Made by a program: the position numbers and the translations under genes
Shown here: one piece after another, positions 1 to 11,609 of the stretch
Layout: every line of letters begins with the position of its first letter
Position numbering within the stretch: position 1 is the first letter of the stretch
From: Citrus sinensis
Lineage: Eukaryota; Streptophyta; Magnoliopsida; Sapindales; Rutaceae
Assembly: GCF_022201045.2 (NCBI RefSeq)
Contig: NC_068564.1
Location: forward strand, 30,967,001 to 31,031,000
DNA length: 64,000 nucleotides
Reading direction: 5' to 3'
The notes under the pieces: generated by a model
The model's database searches: none
Told to the model about the DNA's origin: nothing
The model's input: only the letters and a program-made list of their open reading frames with translations

Positions 1-1791
1 CATGAGGAATTAAGGCGCCAAGTAGAAGAGTTACTAGAAAAGGGATTTATCCGTGAAAGTCTTAGTCCCTGTGCAGTCCCTGCTTTATTGACTCCAAAGA
101 AAGATGGTTCTTGGAGGATGTGCGTGGACAGTCGAGCTATCAATAAAATTACAGTTCGATATCGTTTTCCAATCCCTCGATTAGATGACTTGTTAGATCA
201 ACTCAGTGGAGCAACAATTTTTACCAAACTTGATTTGAAAAGTGGCTACCATCAAATTCGAATACGACCTGGAGATGAATGGAAAACAGCTTTTAAAATT
301 CGCGAAGGGTTATACGAGTGGTTGGTAATGCCGTTTGGCTTATCCAATGCTCCGAGTACTTTTATGCGAGTCATGAATCAAGTTCTTCGCCCTTTCATTG
401 GAAAGTTTGTGGTTGTTTACTTCGATGATATACTTATATATAGCACCAGCCACGAGTTACATCTACAACATTTGAGAGAAGTGCTTTCAGCCTTAAGAGC
501 AGCAAGTTTATACACAGCAGTAAACAAGTGTATTTTCTTAACAGAGAAAGTATTATTTTTGGGATATGTGGTGTCGAAAGATGGTATATCTGTTGACCAA
601 TCAAAAGTGGATGCTATTCGAGATTGGCCTCCGCCAACTACTTTATCCGCCACCAGAAGTTTCCATGGATTGGCCTCTTTTTACAGGCGATTCATTCCTC
701 ATTTCAGTACTATTATGGCACCAATCACGGATTGCATGAAAGGAGGAAAATTCTCTTGGACAGAGGCAGCTACTAAGGCATTCGAGATTATCAAAGAAAA
801 GTTGATTACTGCCCCAGTACTTGCTCTACCAGATTTTTCGCTCACTTTTGAGGTACATTGTGATGCTTCTAAGGTCGGCATTGGAGCTGGTCTTAGCCAA
901 CAAGGATTACCCCGCACTCAGAGGGGTATGGATTTAATATTTGTTGTTGTTGATCGATTCTCGAAAATGGCTCACTTCATTGCTTGCAAGAAGACTACAG
1001 ACGCTTTGACTGTTGCTCGCCTATTCTTCAAGGAAGTCTATAGATTGCATGGTTTACCAAGTTCTATAGTATCTGATCGGGATACACGATTTCTTAGCCA
1101 TTTTTGGAAGACATTATGGAAATTGACTAACACTCGCCTGAATTTTAGTAGTGCTTACCACCCACAAACAGATGGTCAAACTGAAGTTGTCAACCGCTCT
1201 TTAGGAAACCATCTGCGTAGTCTAGTTGGCGATAACTTGAAGATGTGGGATCAAAAGTTATATCAATTCGAGTTTACTTATAACCGTGCAGTTAAGCGTA
1301 GTACTGGTTTAAGCCCTTTTCAGGTAAATTACAGATATAATCCACGAGCTCCCATTGACTTGGCTCCAGTTCTAAATTTAGTTCGCAAAAGTGGTAAAGC
1401 AGAAGACTTTATTGAGCAGCTTCAGAAGATTCATGAAACTACGCAAGAGTCTTTGAAGCAGACGACCGAAGGTTATAAAATTATGGCAGACAAAAAACGT
1501 CGAGCTTTAGAATTTCAAGTGGGAGATTTTGTTTGGATTATCCTAACTAAAGATAGATTCTCAGTTGGTGAGTACAACAAACTTTCTGCCAGGAAAATCG
1601 GCCCTTTGGAGATTATAGAGAAGATAAATCCTAATGCCTACAGATTAAAGCTTCCTAGTCATATCCGCACTGCAGATGTATTTAATGTTAAGCATCTTAT
1701 TCCTTACAGAGGTGATCATGATGAAGATGTTGCTGATAATCCGAATTCGCGGGCGAATTCTCTCCACCCTGGGGGGAATGATGAAGAGTAG
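1..1791 (+). pseudogene. Ty3/gypsy retrotransposon polyprotein, 3' part (reverse transcriptase joined to integrase)
   Basis: The frame is open from the first base, so the 5' part lies outside the window. In order it encodes a reverse transcriptase core with the FDD catalytic motif (about 418-429), the start of RNase H (about 850-905), and then directly an integrase core with the expected acidic residues (the D in VVVDRFSK, the D in SDRDTRF and the E in GQTEVVNR). A C-terminal region with the [14 protein letters not shown] motif follows. Most of RNase H and the integrase zinc-binding domain are missing at about position 906, yet the frame stays open through the join, which points to an in-frame internal deletion. 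I saw no chromodomain. The stop codon at 1789-1791 lies inside the 3' LTR. The element is very probably non-autonomous. Confidence 0.93.
1771..1778 (+). promoter_or_regulatory. Polypurine tract of the Ty3/gypsy element
   Basis: GGGGGGAA sits immediately before the TG that opens the LTR. This is the position where plus-strand DNA synthesis is primed in LTR retrotransposons. It overlaps the last codons of the polyprotein. Confidence 0.75.
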
Positions 1792-2168
1792 GAATCCATA
1801 TTATACTAGGATTAGTTTCCTTATTAACTAAAGTTTAAGACTTTTAAATTCCTTTCTAATTTAGAATTTTGTTTCCCTTTCAATTTAGGATTTTGTTTTT
1901 CCTTCATGAATTAGGATAATTACTACTACTATAAATAGCTCCCTCTTGTAACCTTTGAAGGAGAGAATTTTGAGTTTAATAATATTTCAATTTTCAAATC
2001 TCTTTGTGAGTATTTGAACAGTTAATTCTTGGTATTCTACGGAATCAACGAGTCTTAACCCCTAAATTCACGGTATTCTTTTGAATCAACGTGAATTTAG
2101 TTGTTCTTTTGTTCCGGTATTCTCTAGAATCAACGGAATATTTTGAACATTAAACTTCCGCTGCATCA
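1779..2168 (+). repeat. 3' LTR of the Ty3/gypsy element (390 bp)
   Basis: The LTR begins TGATG and ends CATCA, a perfect 5-bp terminal inverted repeat with the canonical TG...CA ends, and it follows the polypurine tract. It contains a TATAAATAG box at 1930-1938. In the downstream half are three copies of a 20-bp motif of the form GGTATTCT-N3-GAATCAACG (2031-2050, 2072-2091, 2116-2135). The 5' LTR lies outside the window, so the age of the insertion cannot be judged from LTR divergence. Confidence 0.85.
2031..2135 (+). repeat. Three 20-bp direct repeats inside the LTR
   Basis: The copies at 2031-2050, 2072-2091 and 2116-2135 share GGTATTCT at the start and GAATCAACG at the end and differ only at the two or three central bases. 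They lie downstream of the TATA box, in the presumed R/U5 part of the LTR. Their function is unknown. Confidence 0.85.
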
Positions 2169-2447
2169 GGCTATGTCACCGTCGCCGACCACCTCTCATC
2201 ACTCTTAATAGGGATATTTGCGGATTGAATTTTACATATTAAATATTAATTTATATCTGATTTATGATTTTATAAATTATAAATTTATAATCTAATCTAA
2301 TTGACGGATTGGTAAAATTCAATCTAAATATAATATATATTTTTGTAGATTAAATACGGATTTGACTCAATCCATATCCAATCCATTATTTTACGAAAAT
2401 CTTTAATTTTGTCCAATTTACGAAGTAACTAAATTAAAAAAAATATA

Positions 2448-2641
2448 GAGTAATGATACAGCCACAAACTTTTGTACAAACTTATTTTGTACAAACTGAT
2501 GTGGCATGGGTTGAATTAAATATCACTTGGCTCACATAATTTATTTTTATTAATTTATATTTTCATTCGACCAATGAATTAATGCCACGTCAGTTTGTAC
2601 AAAATTAGTTTGTACAAGAGTTTGTGGATGTATCATTACTC
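2448..2641. mobile_element. Inverted-repeat MITE, 194 bp
   Basis: The outer 60 bp at each end are inverted repeats of each other with only four mismatches (56/60), starting GAGTAATGATACA. The flanks are AAAAATATA (2439-2447) and TAAAATATA (2642-2650), which fit a 9-bp target duplication with one change. A 9-bp duplication with long terminal repeats suggests a Mutator-like non-autonomous element, although the AT-rich target makes the duplication length uncertain. No coding capacity. Confidence 0.85.
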
Positions 2642-3460
2642 TAAAATATATAATATAAAATAGTTTTACTATCAATTAAATTAAAAATTGAATAATATTT
2701 AAATAAATTAATTGTTTAAATAAAGCTAGAATAATACTTCCAAAGTTTCAAAATATAACACATCGAAAAGAAAAAAAAATCTTATTTGTTTAGATCAATA
2801 CATGAAAATTAACTGAAATTATGAATTTAAATATATATACAAAATTTGAAATCTAAGAGCTTGGATGAAACATGAAGAAATTAAGAAATTTGAAGAGTTC
2901 GAAAAGCTTGAAATGAAAATAAGAAATTAAGCTAATTACCTCAAGTGATGAAGCGAAATAGTGATGACTTGTGCGGCAGCCAGGTAGAGGTTTGATGTTA
3001 TATGCTAAAATGTTTTATTTAGCTTAGGATTTTTTGTTTTGCTTTAGGATTTTTAATGTTTAAGAAGCTATATTTGCTTATCTAATTATTCAAATTTTTT
3101 ATTTTATATTATTATTGAATAAGATGTAATATGCTATTAATTTAACTATATTTTAACTTATTTATTTATTAGTAAGTAGCAATGCTACATTTATATTTTA
3201 TTTTTTAATTAAATAAATATTTTTTTTGCTGATTCACAGATTTTTTTCCGAATTTACATAAGTAAATCCGTATCCAATTCACCGACTACGGATTTTCGAG
3301 TTGTCAAGATAATTCAATACACGAATCCACAAATTAGATTTTTACGGATCGTTTTTTTTTTTATCACGATTTGAGCGGATCAAATTGGATTATGAACATC
3401 CCAACCTCTTGCATCACTGGACCCAACCCAAATCCGCCACAAATTTATGGACCCATTTCT

Positions 3461-3608
3461 TTATCGTTTTAGTTCTATTGCTTCATCTTCCTCTCTTATT
3501 TAGAAGTGTTTGTCAACTGAGCGTCTAAAGGTCATTATCATTTTAGTTCTATTGCTTCATCTTCCTCTACTATTTAGAAGGTTCCCTCAGCTGAACGTCT
3601 AAAGATCA
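3461..3608. repeat. 74-bp tandem duplication
   Basis: Two adjacent copies (3461-3534 and 3535-3608) share most bases, including the words TTAGTTCTATTGCTTCATC and CGTCTAAAG, and differ by scattered substitutions and a small change in the middle. No coding or transposon role is visible. Confidence 0.8.
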
Positions 3609-5204
3609 TTACGCGGGTAAAAAGCTAATCATGTTACTCATTTAATAAAGAAAAAAAAAACTAAGGGAATGAGGGTGGATGCCAGTTTTATTTGTAAATA
3701 TCCTTGACCTTGGAATATGTGTCCGCACTAAACGGGTTTAATTTTCATTCTTTTAGTATTATTAATTTAGATATAGTAGGAATTTATCATTCTTTTATTA
3801 ATATGTAAAAATTTAGAAAATGTTCCATTTAAGGTTTGTTTGTGATTGCTTTTAAGTAGTTCAAAAGTGATTTTGAAGAGTTAAAAATTAAGTTTAGTAT
3901 TTAGTTAATCTTTATTTTAATATTATATCCATTTCATTCATTTGTATTTTTACGGCAATTTAATAATTAAATTTACCAAACACAAATAACTTCTTTAAAA
4001 AATTCAAAGTACTTTTATAGATAAACTTTACCAAATGTTAATTAATTCTCTTCGCAACTAATTATTTTTATAACATATCTAACAATAATTCAAATAAACT
4101 ATCTTTTCTATAAAATAAATTTAATATTTACCAGCTCCATTATAACTTCAACCTTCAAAAAAACTAAGAGAATATGCTTTCACAACATTTTGATGCAATT
4201 TAAATTTATGTCATTTTATAATTATTAAAGCTACTGATTTTTTTTTTAAAAAAACAAACTTTTAGGAAGAAACTTTGAGAAGTAAAATATTGATTCTTTT
4301 ACAAGGAAACTCTAGCAGTTTAGATATATGATCGATGAGATGTTTTTTAAGGAAAATTTTTCTTTACCATCTCTTGAGTCTTGATGAGGTATGTGAAGGT
4401 TGGATCTAAAATTACATAAGGCCAATTTGGGATTATTGTTTGGAGGCTCACATATGATTTTGAGAAGTTAAAATTGGTTTTTTATTTTAATTTTTTTTTT
4501 CCAGAATCACCTAATTATTTAGTAGATTTTGAAAAACATTTTCAATATAACAGTGTTTATTGTATTTAAGCGAAGTCCTTGTCGTAATTCAGATGGGTAT
4601 GGAGATCGACGCGAGCAGTGTCCGTAACTAGTTGTCAGCATGTTGCGTCAAGTTGGGGGAAACTTCCACGTTCTTCGAACAAAGTTGGGCAGTTTTTTAG
4701 ATTTTTTTTTTGGTGACAAAACAAAGACTGGTAGTCTGGTCCTGGTACGGTAGGTAGGGCAGGACGCCACGTCCGATTCAAATTTAATTACCATATCACC
4801 TCTATGAACTCTCCGGTAAGTGCTGCTATGACGTCGTTTTGTTATTGTTATTCGCTTATTCGTTTTATTTATTTGGTTGGATAAATTTTTTCAGTGGATC
4901 TGTGGGTGGGCAATTCTTGGAATAACGCGTGTTACAACTTATATGAGGTTGCCAAATTGATAGTGGGTATTTTTTGAAATTTAAGGAAATTTTATAGCGA
5001 GATAACTAGGTCTTCAAATTTTAAATTCATTAGGTCACTAAATGAAGAATAATTTTTTTTTAAAAAAAAAACAAATGAGAAAAATTTTAATAAATGGGAA
5101 AGCTTTATTAATATGAAAAATTGAGAGCAAAATTACAAGTTACATAATAACACGATACTTAGGCAAATCTCAAGTATCTTATAAAAGATTCTTCCAAATG
5201 AAAA

Positions 5205-5700
5205 CTAAATGATCCTGCTAAGTGAAAAAAAAAAATTGCAAGATAATCTATGTTTACCCGAAGAATCAACAACTAAATTCTTCTTTATGTGAATATGAGA
5301 ACCCTTAAATTCCATCTCCTTTAATAAATGAAGACAATTAACCCATTTATTGTGAAGAGCCCCAAGAGAGTTATAATCTTTGATTAAAAGTATTGGGGAG
5401 AAGTCACTCTCCAACCATATTCAACGCCAATCATTACAGAAGACAACCTCAATAATTAAGATAAAAGCATATAACTTTGTAAAAAAAAGACGATTTGATG
5501 GCCAAGACACAAAGCAAAGCAACCTTTGACGACGCCGTTAAAGCCTCTATAAATAACAACACAAGACGAATAACTTGAATTCATTTTCACTAACCCATCC
5601 ATAGTAATCTTAACCCAAGATATTATTGGTGAATGCCATAATATCAAAATACCGTAAAAATCTTTGGAACTCTAGGTAAAGCCTGTTCAAATTTAAAATG
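5205..5700 (-). pseudogene. LINE-type RNase H fragment, decayed
   Basis: Two adjoining minus-strand segments resemble the C-terminal RNase H domain of plant non-LTR retrotransposons. The upstream part (about 5640-5456) reads like the DG...GFNGVVKGCFA strand region. The downstream part (5414-5205) reads IWLESDFSPILLI, then WVNCLHLLKEM, then SHIHIKKN, matching the 'xLESDS...W...I...I.REGN' pattern. An in-frame TGA just before IWLESD and a frame change between the two parts show it is dead. No upstream reverse transcriptase is recognisable. Confidence 0.65.
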
Positions 5701-6405
5701 TCATAGATGGGGGCATTTCCAATAGCATGACCAGGGCATGTCATACTTCAATAAACTAGATGGGAAGACATCCAGGTTTGAACACGAGGAGCTCGAATCA
5801 TCAAAAATAAATTTCCATTATTTGAGAACCTTTCAATATTTAGGAAAGAAAAAAGACATCTACACCCTTAAGTTTGAGAAAATAGTTATTAACACCCTCA
5901 AGTTTTTTTAAAATGATACCAAAATCTCCTTTTTATTATTATACCCTTTATTTCTATTATCTCAAAAGAATTGACTTTAAATTTTTTAATAAATGCAAAT
6001 ATTATATAAATAACATAATCTATGCCGCAGACTAACAACACTAAAATATTTTAATAAATTTAACTATGTAAATTATCAAATTTATTTTAATAAAATATTA
6101 TTATTTTTTGTAGATATTTTAAATAAATATTTGCATTAAATACATTTTACAATTAAAAAAAATTGACATACTAATAATGTTAAAATCATTATTTTATATA
6201 ATATTTAAAATAATTTAATTTTTAATACATTTATTTTAATATTTTTATTGTATTTATTATAAAATATTAAAATTAATTTTATTGAAATAATAGAGATAAA
6301 AAGTGTTATGATCGTAAAACCATTTCTTTAAATTTTGAAGGTGTAGATATAAAAAAGAATCTTCCATTATTTGAGAATTGAAATTTCAACCTCATCTTGA
6401 GGAAG

Positions 6406-6446
<41 letters not shown>

Positions 6447-8560
6447 GTTAGAAGAAACATCATTCCTTACCTTTTTTTTTCTCTCTAATTTATTCCATTT
6501 GAAGTAGGTAGTCACATGACTCACATGGAACACATTTTCTACTTGATGATCAGATTCACGTGATCAACACTCGAAATAATAATTAAATCAAGTGTCACCA
6601 CCACAAATGGCTTTGAGGTACCAAGTTGATCAAACAATGTTACTTTTTTCCCTGATCAATTATTACATTTAAAAAATGATTGAAATTTACAGATTTGGAT
6701 ACTTTTAAAATCAACGTTTGGACAGAATCTTTGCCGTCGTATTATGCTACCCAGTGCGCCACCAAACTTAGAAAATGCATAAAATCTTTTGCTAAAAAAA
6801 GATAAATATCATTCCCAAAATTTGTTTGTTTCTTTATTTTAATAAAAAGTTGCTGCTCAACTTTGTAGATTATATTGAATAAAAGAACCCAGAAGCTGGC
6901 AGCAATTCAACTGATACATCATCATCATCATCATCATCACCATAATAATACCACTTCAAGAGCTACAAAAGGCTATTGGCCTTTGGAGAGCTTCTGCATT
7001 TGGAATTAGCCGGAAGACGTGGACCCTAATTTAAAATCAACCCACCTTCCTACATCTATTAATCCACTACAAACACAAAATGTTTGATTCCGAAAATTTA
7101 CTAGCCAAAATATCATTATTCAGTGGGTGGCTGGGCCGTGGCCTTCTTAATACTAACTCAAAATGGGAATATCATTGTAACGAAGTTGGGGGTTGAATAT
7201 CAGTTAGTGTACCTATATCTATATCTATATAACAGTGCTTATTTGGTGAGAGTTCTCATATTTTGAATAAAGTGTGAGAAAGTTGTTACGTCATACGATT
7301 TAATAGTATAATAGGCATTATATGTAGAATTAAATTCGATTAAGAAATCCCGCACCGTAGTTAAATTGGAATCTCAATTTAAACGATTGAATTTGAATTC
7401 AATTGCCTATTATCTTTTCATTTTAAAATGAGAAGATTTCTAACTAGATTTCTAACTACACGTACGTTTAGGAGGTACGGTTACAAATGAGAAGATTTCT
7501 AACTTCATTTATATCCAGAAGGCAGAAGCTTATAACCCCGACTAGTCACCATGGTCGAATGTCGATCGATATCGGGGACTTGGCCACTTGGGCACTTGGC
7601 AGTGTTGTTCCGCAGTAGCATTCTTCGGCGCACGATATTTTTTCATGGTAACATATAAAGATATCATTGGTCAACAAATAACATGTATAATTATTTTTGC
7701 AATTAATTCTTGGCCATAAGTAAATTATTTTTGTTATGAATTAGAGGGAATGAATGTTATAATTTAAAGGAATCGTATGTAAGTAATTATTTAAAAATGA
7801 TATGAACAAATGATGTTTAAATCACATAAAAATAAAGATTGAAGAAATAAAAATAAAATACTTTAAAATAAAAAATGAATTGTGTATTGTCATTAGTAAA
7901 GAAAGAATAATATATAAACATTAGTAAGTGGAGCACTTATATTTTTTAATTATAAAAACATTAATAGAGAAATATGTCCATGTTGTTAACAAATTCAGAT
8001 AGTTTTAACATTTGTCCATGTTGCCCATTTTACTTTTTGGCATGTAGCTACCCTCCAAACTAAAAGAATGACATTTTTTTTCTTTTTTCTTTTCTTTTCA
8101 TTGTGCTTAAAGAATATAAACAACTAACATAAACATATTCTAAACTTAAATATTTTAATTTCATTATCATTAAACAACCGTCAAGTAATAAAAGCAAGCC
8201 CTAAATAGGCCGCTTAATCTCATCGATCTATTGCTTCATTGACTCCAAATTAATAATGATGATAATTTTTAAAATAAACATATTATTTCAAAAGCAATTC
8301 GTTCCTTCATTGGCTTAAAATTATTACGATTTTTTTTAAAAAAATATTATTTATATCATATATTAAAATTTAAGATACTACAGGGGGGTTAAAAAACATT
8401 TCCCTGTCCTCCAAGCGTTATTACTATACTAAATGAGGTTGCAGTAAAAGCAGGCTCAAGTCAACAACCGGATCAGGCCATTATTGGATTTTTGACAGCC
8501 GCAACGGAAGCAGGCCTAACAAGAACACAAGGCTGGGATTGAGATTCAGTCTTTACCTAA
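5701..8560. other. Gene-free AT-rich DNA
   Basis: No gene is supported. It contains an (AAT)n tract at 6406-6445, a short ATC repeat at about 6919-6940, and a direct repeat of about 20 bp (AAATGAGAAGATTTCTAACT) near 7426 and 7485. The rest is low-complexity A/T. The promoter of the downstream F-box gene presumably lies in the last few hundred bases. Confidence 0.6.
6406..6445. repeat. (AAT)n microsatellite
   Basis: An uninterrupted run of AAT/ATA units. It gives rise to a poly-isoleucine reading frame on the minus strand that is not a gene. Confidence 0.95.
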
Positions 8561-8682
8561 GGCAACAAAACAAACCCACCGGCCCACACACCCAATAACG
8601 GCGCACTGACGCCGACCGGCTGCTGCCGTCTTCAGCAGCTTCTCTGCCACTGTCCAGCCGCCGCCGTCGTCAGCCGCGCAAG

Positions 8683-8922
8683 GTACAGTTATTGTATGTA
8701 TTTGTGCAAGCTTCCAGCCACTACGATTTTGTGCAAGAACTGAAGAAATTATTGTATGTATTGAATTTTTTTCAAACTCGGCAGTATGTACTGAAATTTT
8801 AAATACATGATTCGTGATGTATAAGAATTGACTTTGGAATTAGGACTTCTATTTGGCTAAATTATATATGTATATATTATGATTTACTGATTTAGAATGA
8901 ATTTGAAATTGAATTTGGCCAG
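8683..8922 (+). other. Predicted 5'UTR intron of the F-box gene
   Basis: A donor (CAAG/GTACAG) at 8683 and an acceptor (TTGGCCAG/GTT) ending at 8922 flank a T-rich stretch just upstream of the start codon. It is inferred from splice-site quality only. Confidence 0.5.
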
Positions 8923-8931
8923 GTTGGTTCC

Positions 8932-10577
8932 ATGATGAATGGTCCCAGCACGGAAGATAGGATCAGCTGTTTACCCAATGCAATCCTTTGTCACATCCTT
9001 TCATTTCTTCCCACAAAGTATGCCGTGGCAACTTGCGTTTTATCCTCAACATGGAAGCTTGTTTGGACTTCGCTTCCCAATCTTTGCTTTGACGACAGAT
9101 TATGCTTGGAGTTTCAACGCAATTTAGATTTGTCTACCGTTGCTTCGACCAGGTTTGAGAATTTTGTAAATCGTGTGCTTCTTTCTGCCTCGGGAAACAT
9201 TAACAAGTTTTCTCTCCGTTGTTGCGGGCTTGTGGACTCTTCACGTTTGAAATTATGGGTTTCTTTTGCAACTATGCGTAATGTTTGTGAAATTGAAATT
9301 TCTCTTAATGATGATGAGTGTATTGAGTTGCCTCATTGCATTTACACTTGCAAAACACTTGAAGTTCTTAAACTGGATATGAACTTTTTTATCAAGACCC
9401 CTCCTACAATTTTTTTCCCAAGTGCCAAGACTCTTCATGTTATATTAAATACTATAGATAACAACTTCTCTGACTGGCTATTTTCCAAATGCCCTGCCCT
9501 TGAAGATTTGTCAATAAAGGGATATATTTATGGTACTGATTCAGTGACTTTAAATATTCCATCCCTTACTTTGAAGAGGCTAAGGTTAGAATTAGAGGCC
9601 CCTGAAGAAGACTATATCACAAAGTACAAGGTTATCATCAGGGCCCCAAACCTTGAACAACTCTACATCAGGGATCACGGCCCAGGATTGTATGCGGTGC
9701 ATGAACTACATTCCTTAACCAAAGCAGTTGTTGATTATGGAATTGAGTGCATCCTAGATTATGATTCGCCTGAAGATGTGGCGCAAGCAGATGTGGCGCA
9801 AGCAGTGGTGGATATGCTCAGAGATATCAAAAATATCAAATCTTTGTCCTTGTCTAGTGGCACCATGTTTGTAAGTCTTAATCCAATATGCTCTTTCTAT
9901 TATATTTTGAGCCTCTGCTATACATATTTAGTGTTCACTTTGATGCATGTCTTCTATTAAATATAGTATTCTTGAAACTGACTGATGGTGCGATTTCTAT
10001 TTTTTGAGGAAAAACATTAACAGGAAGTTCTATTTCCACCTGAATGCTTTTTAATTATTGTCTTTGTCTTCATGGAAGGCTCTTGACAGACTTGACTATG
10101 CTAATGACCACTCCTTTCCTACATTTCCCTTTCTAAACCGTTTAGAAGTGGAAGGAGTTGGAGCTTGTGGTTGGCAATCAGTTGCACACATCTTCAGTAG
10201 AATGCCTAGGTTGGAATCAATTGTCTTTGAGGAGGTGAGGATGTGATGAACTTTTGCATGGACTGTTACGGAAACTTTTGCCTCTGATGTTTATTTTATT
10301 TTGTTTTTTCAATCAGGGAGTTGATTTTGAGTGGCCTGAACCATCACTGGTGCTTGGTTGTTTGTTGTCACATGTCAAGATAATCGTAATTGGGGAATTT
10401 GAAGGTGAGGAAAATGAAATGAAACTGATCAAATACTTGTTAAAGAATGGTGAAGTTTTGAATGCAATGATAATTGGGGGAGAGCAGTTTCAGAGAAGGG
10501 GTTCGAAGGAAGAGGTTTATGAGCAAATATTATTGTTTGAAAGAGGCTCCAAGACTTGTCAAGTTAGGGTCCTCTGA
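8932..10577 (+). CDS. F-box/LRR/FBD-domain protein
   Basis: Three coding exons (8932-9870, 10079-10234, 10317-10577) join in frame to give 451 residues. The N-terminus has an F-box (about residues 8-50, DRISCLPNAILCHILSFLP), followed by leucine-rich repeat segments through about residue 300. The C-terminus is an FBD domain with LEVEGVGACGW, LLSHVKIIVIGEF and LLKNGEVLNAMII. Proteins of this plant family act as substrate-recognition subunits of SCF ubiquitin ligases; the target is unknown. A likely non-coding first exon ends at 8682, with a 5'UTR intron 8683-8922. The start could equally be the second Met at 8935. An in-frame 15-bp duplication lies at 9775-9804. Retention of intron 1 would give a shorter protein of about 342 residues that stops at 9960 and lacks the FBD. 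Confidence 0.88.
9775..9804 (+). repeat. In-frame 15-bp tandem duplication in the F-box gene
   Basis: GATGTGGCGCAAGCA is repeated twice without change, encoding DVAQA twice between the leucine-rich part and the FBD domain. The perfect identity suggests a recent slippage event that keeps the frame. Confidence 0.9.
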
Positions 10578-11459
10578 TAGTTTTCAATTAGATCTCCACT
10601 GTTTTTTGTATACGGCCAGAAAAGGTGGTGAAGGTGAAGAAGGAAGTGGTTCTCCAGGTAAAAGAATGAGATACTCAAATAGTTCAATTATTGCACACTG
10701 AAATTAGTCTTTACATACAAAGTTAGTTGGGCTTGATTTTGTTATCATATATATCACTGAGGTGATGGTGGTACTATAGATTTATGATTCTTTTTTTGAA
10801 ACTATGATTGCTTTTTAAAGGTTTATAGTGGTATAAAATGCCAGTACTGATGTCTCATGAATGTCATTAGCTTGTAATGCATGTGGATGCGAATTTTTTA
10901 GGAATTGAGCCGATGTCCTTGTACAACTCGTGCATGGATTTAAAAATAATTCACTCTACAGCTCATATGATGATAATTTTGCACAACACAATGGGAACGT
11001 GTACTCGAATGGATGTTCAAATCTATTAAGATTAACATACTATCCCACAACAGATAACTGTCTTACTGAAAAGAAGCCATGTTGGAACGGATGGATGTTC
11101 TGAATTCTTTGTTCAGTTTTTAAAAATAGTATATGAGCTCCTGTTTTAGCACTCATCCAAATATAATGATTGATGGCTAAAAGAATATTACCAGGACTAG
11201 AGAACAGTGAGGTAAGTAGGTAATGGAATGTCAAGCAGACTTGAACACCGGTTGCTTACAGAAGCATGATCATAAATTATATCAAGTATGTAAGGCTGTA
11301 GGGGACAGAATGAAATTCAACTCCTGCTAGCTGCAGAGCAAGAATGACAGCAAATTGTCAATGTTACCATTACTGAGCAAAGAGTGACAGATTAAAGCAG
11401 GGCAAAGAAGAAGCAGAGAAGTTCGTTCCTCACTTTCAGATAAAAGGTTACGGACGGTA

Positions 11460-11609
11460 ATGGGGACGCAGGTGCTAATGCATGAAACAGATGCCAAGAT
11501 CCTGCAGACAGAGGCTGCTAGAACTAGAACACCCCTTTATGTTGTAGGTGGTGCCGAAGCACCTGACAACTTAGAAGAACTAGGATCTTCTTTTGGTTCA
11601 ATGGCCTAA
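11460..11609 (+). other. Short coding-like open frame, 49 residues, unrecognised
   Basis: It runs from ATG to TAA and has a less AT-biased composition than its surroundings, with a protein-like residue mix (for example ARTRTPLYVVGGAEAP). The frame stays open upstream only to about 11390. It is not recognised; it could be the last exon of a decayed gene or chance. No splice partner was found. Confidence 0.25.

Larger units (their letters stand above)
2169..5204. other. Gene-free AT-rich DNA between the LTR and a LINE remnant
   Basis: No coding signal is visible. The stretch contains the MITE at 2448-2641 and the 74-bp duplication at 3461-3608. Long A/T runs occupy much of 3640-4560. Segments rich in 'gcggat/atccgc'-type words at about 2212-2400 and 3230-3410 may be the ends of a decayed DNA transposon, but this is weak. 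Confidence 0.6.

Noticed and set aside
6306..6533. Open frame with a long isoleucine run
   Set aside because: It is produced by the (AAT)n microsatellite and has no family resemblance.
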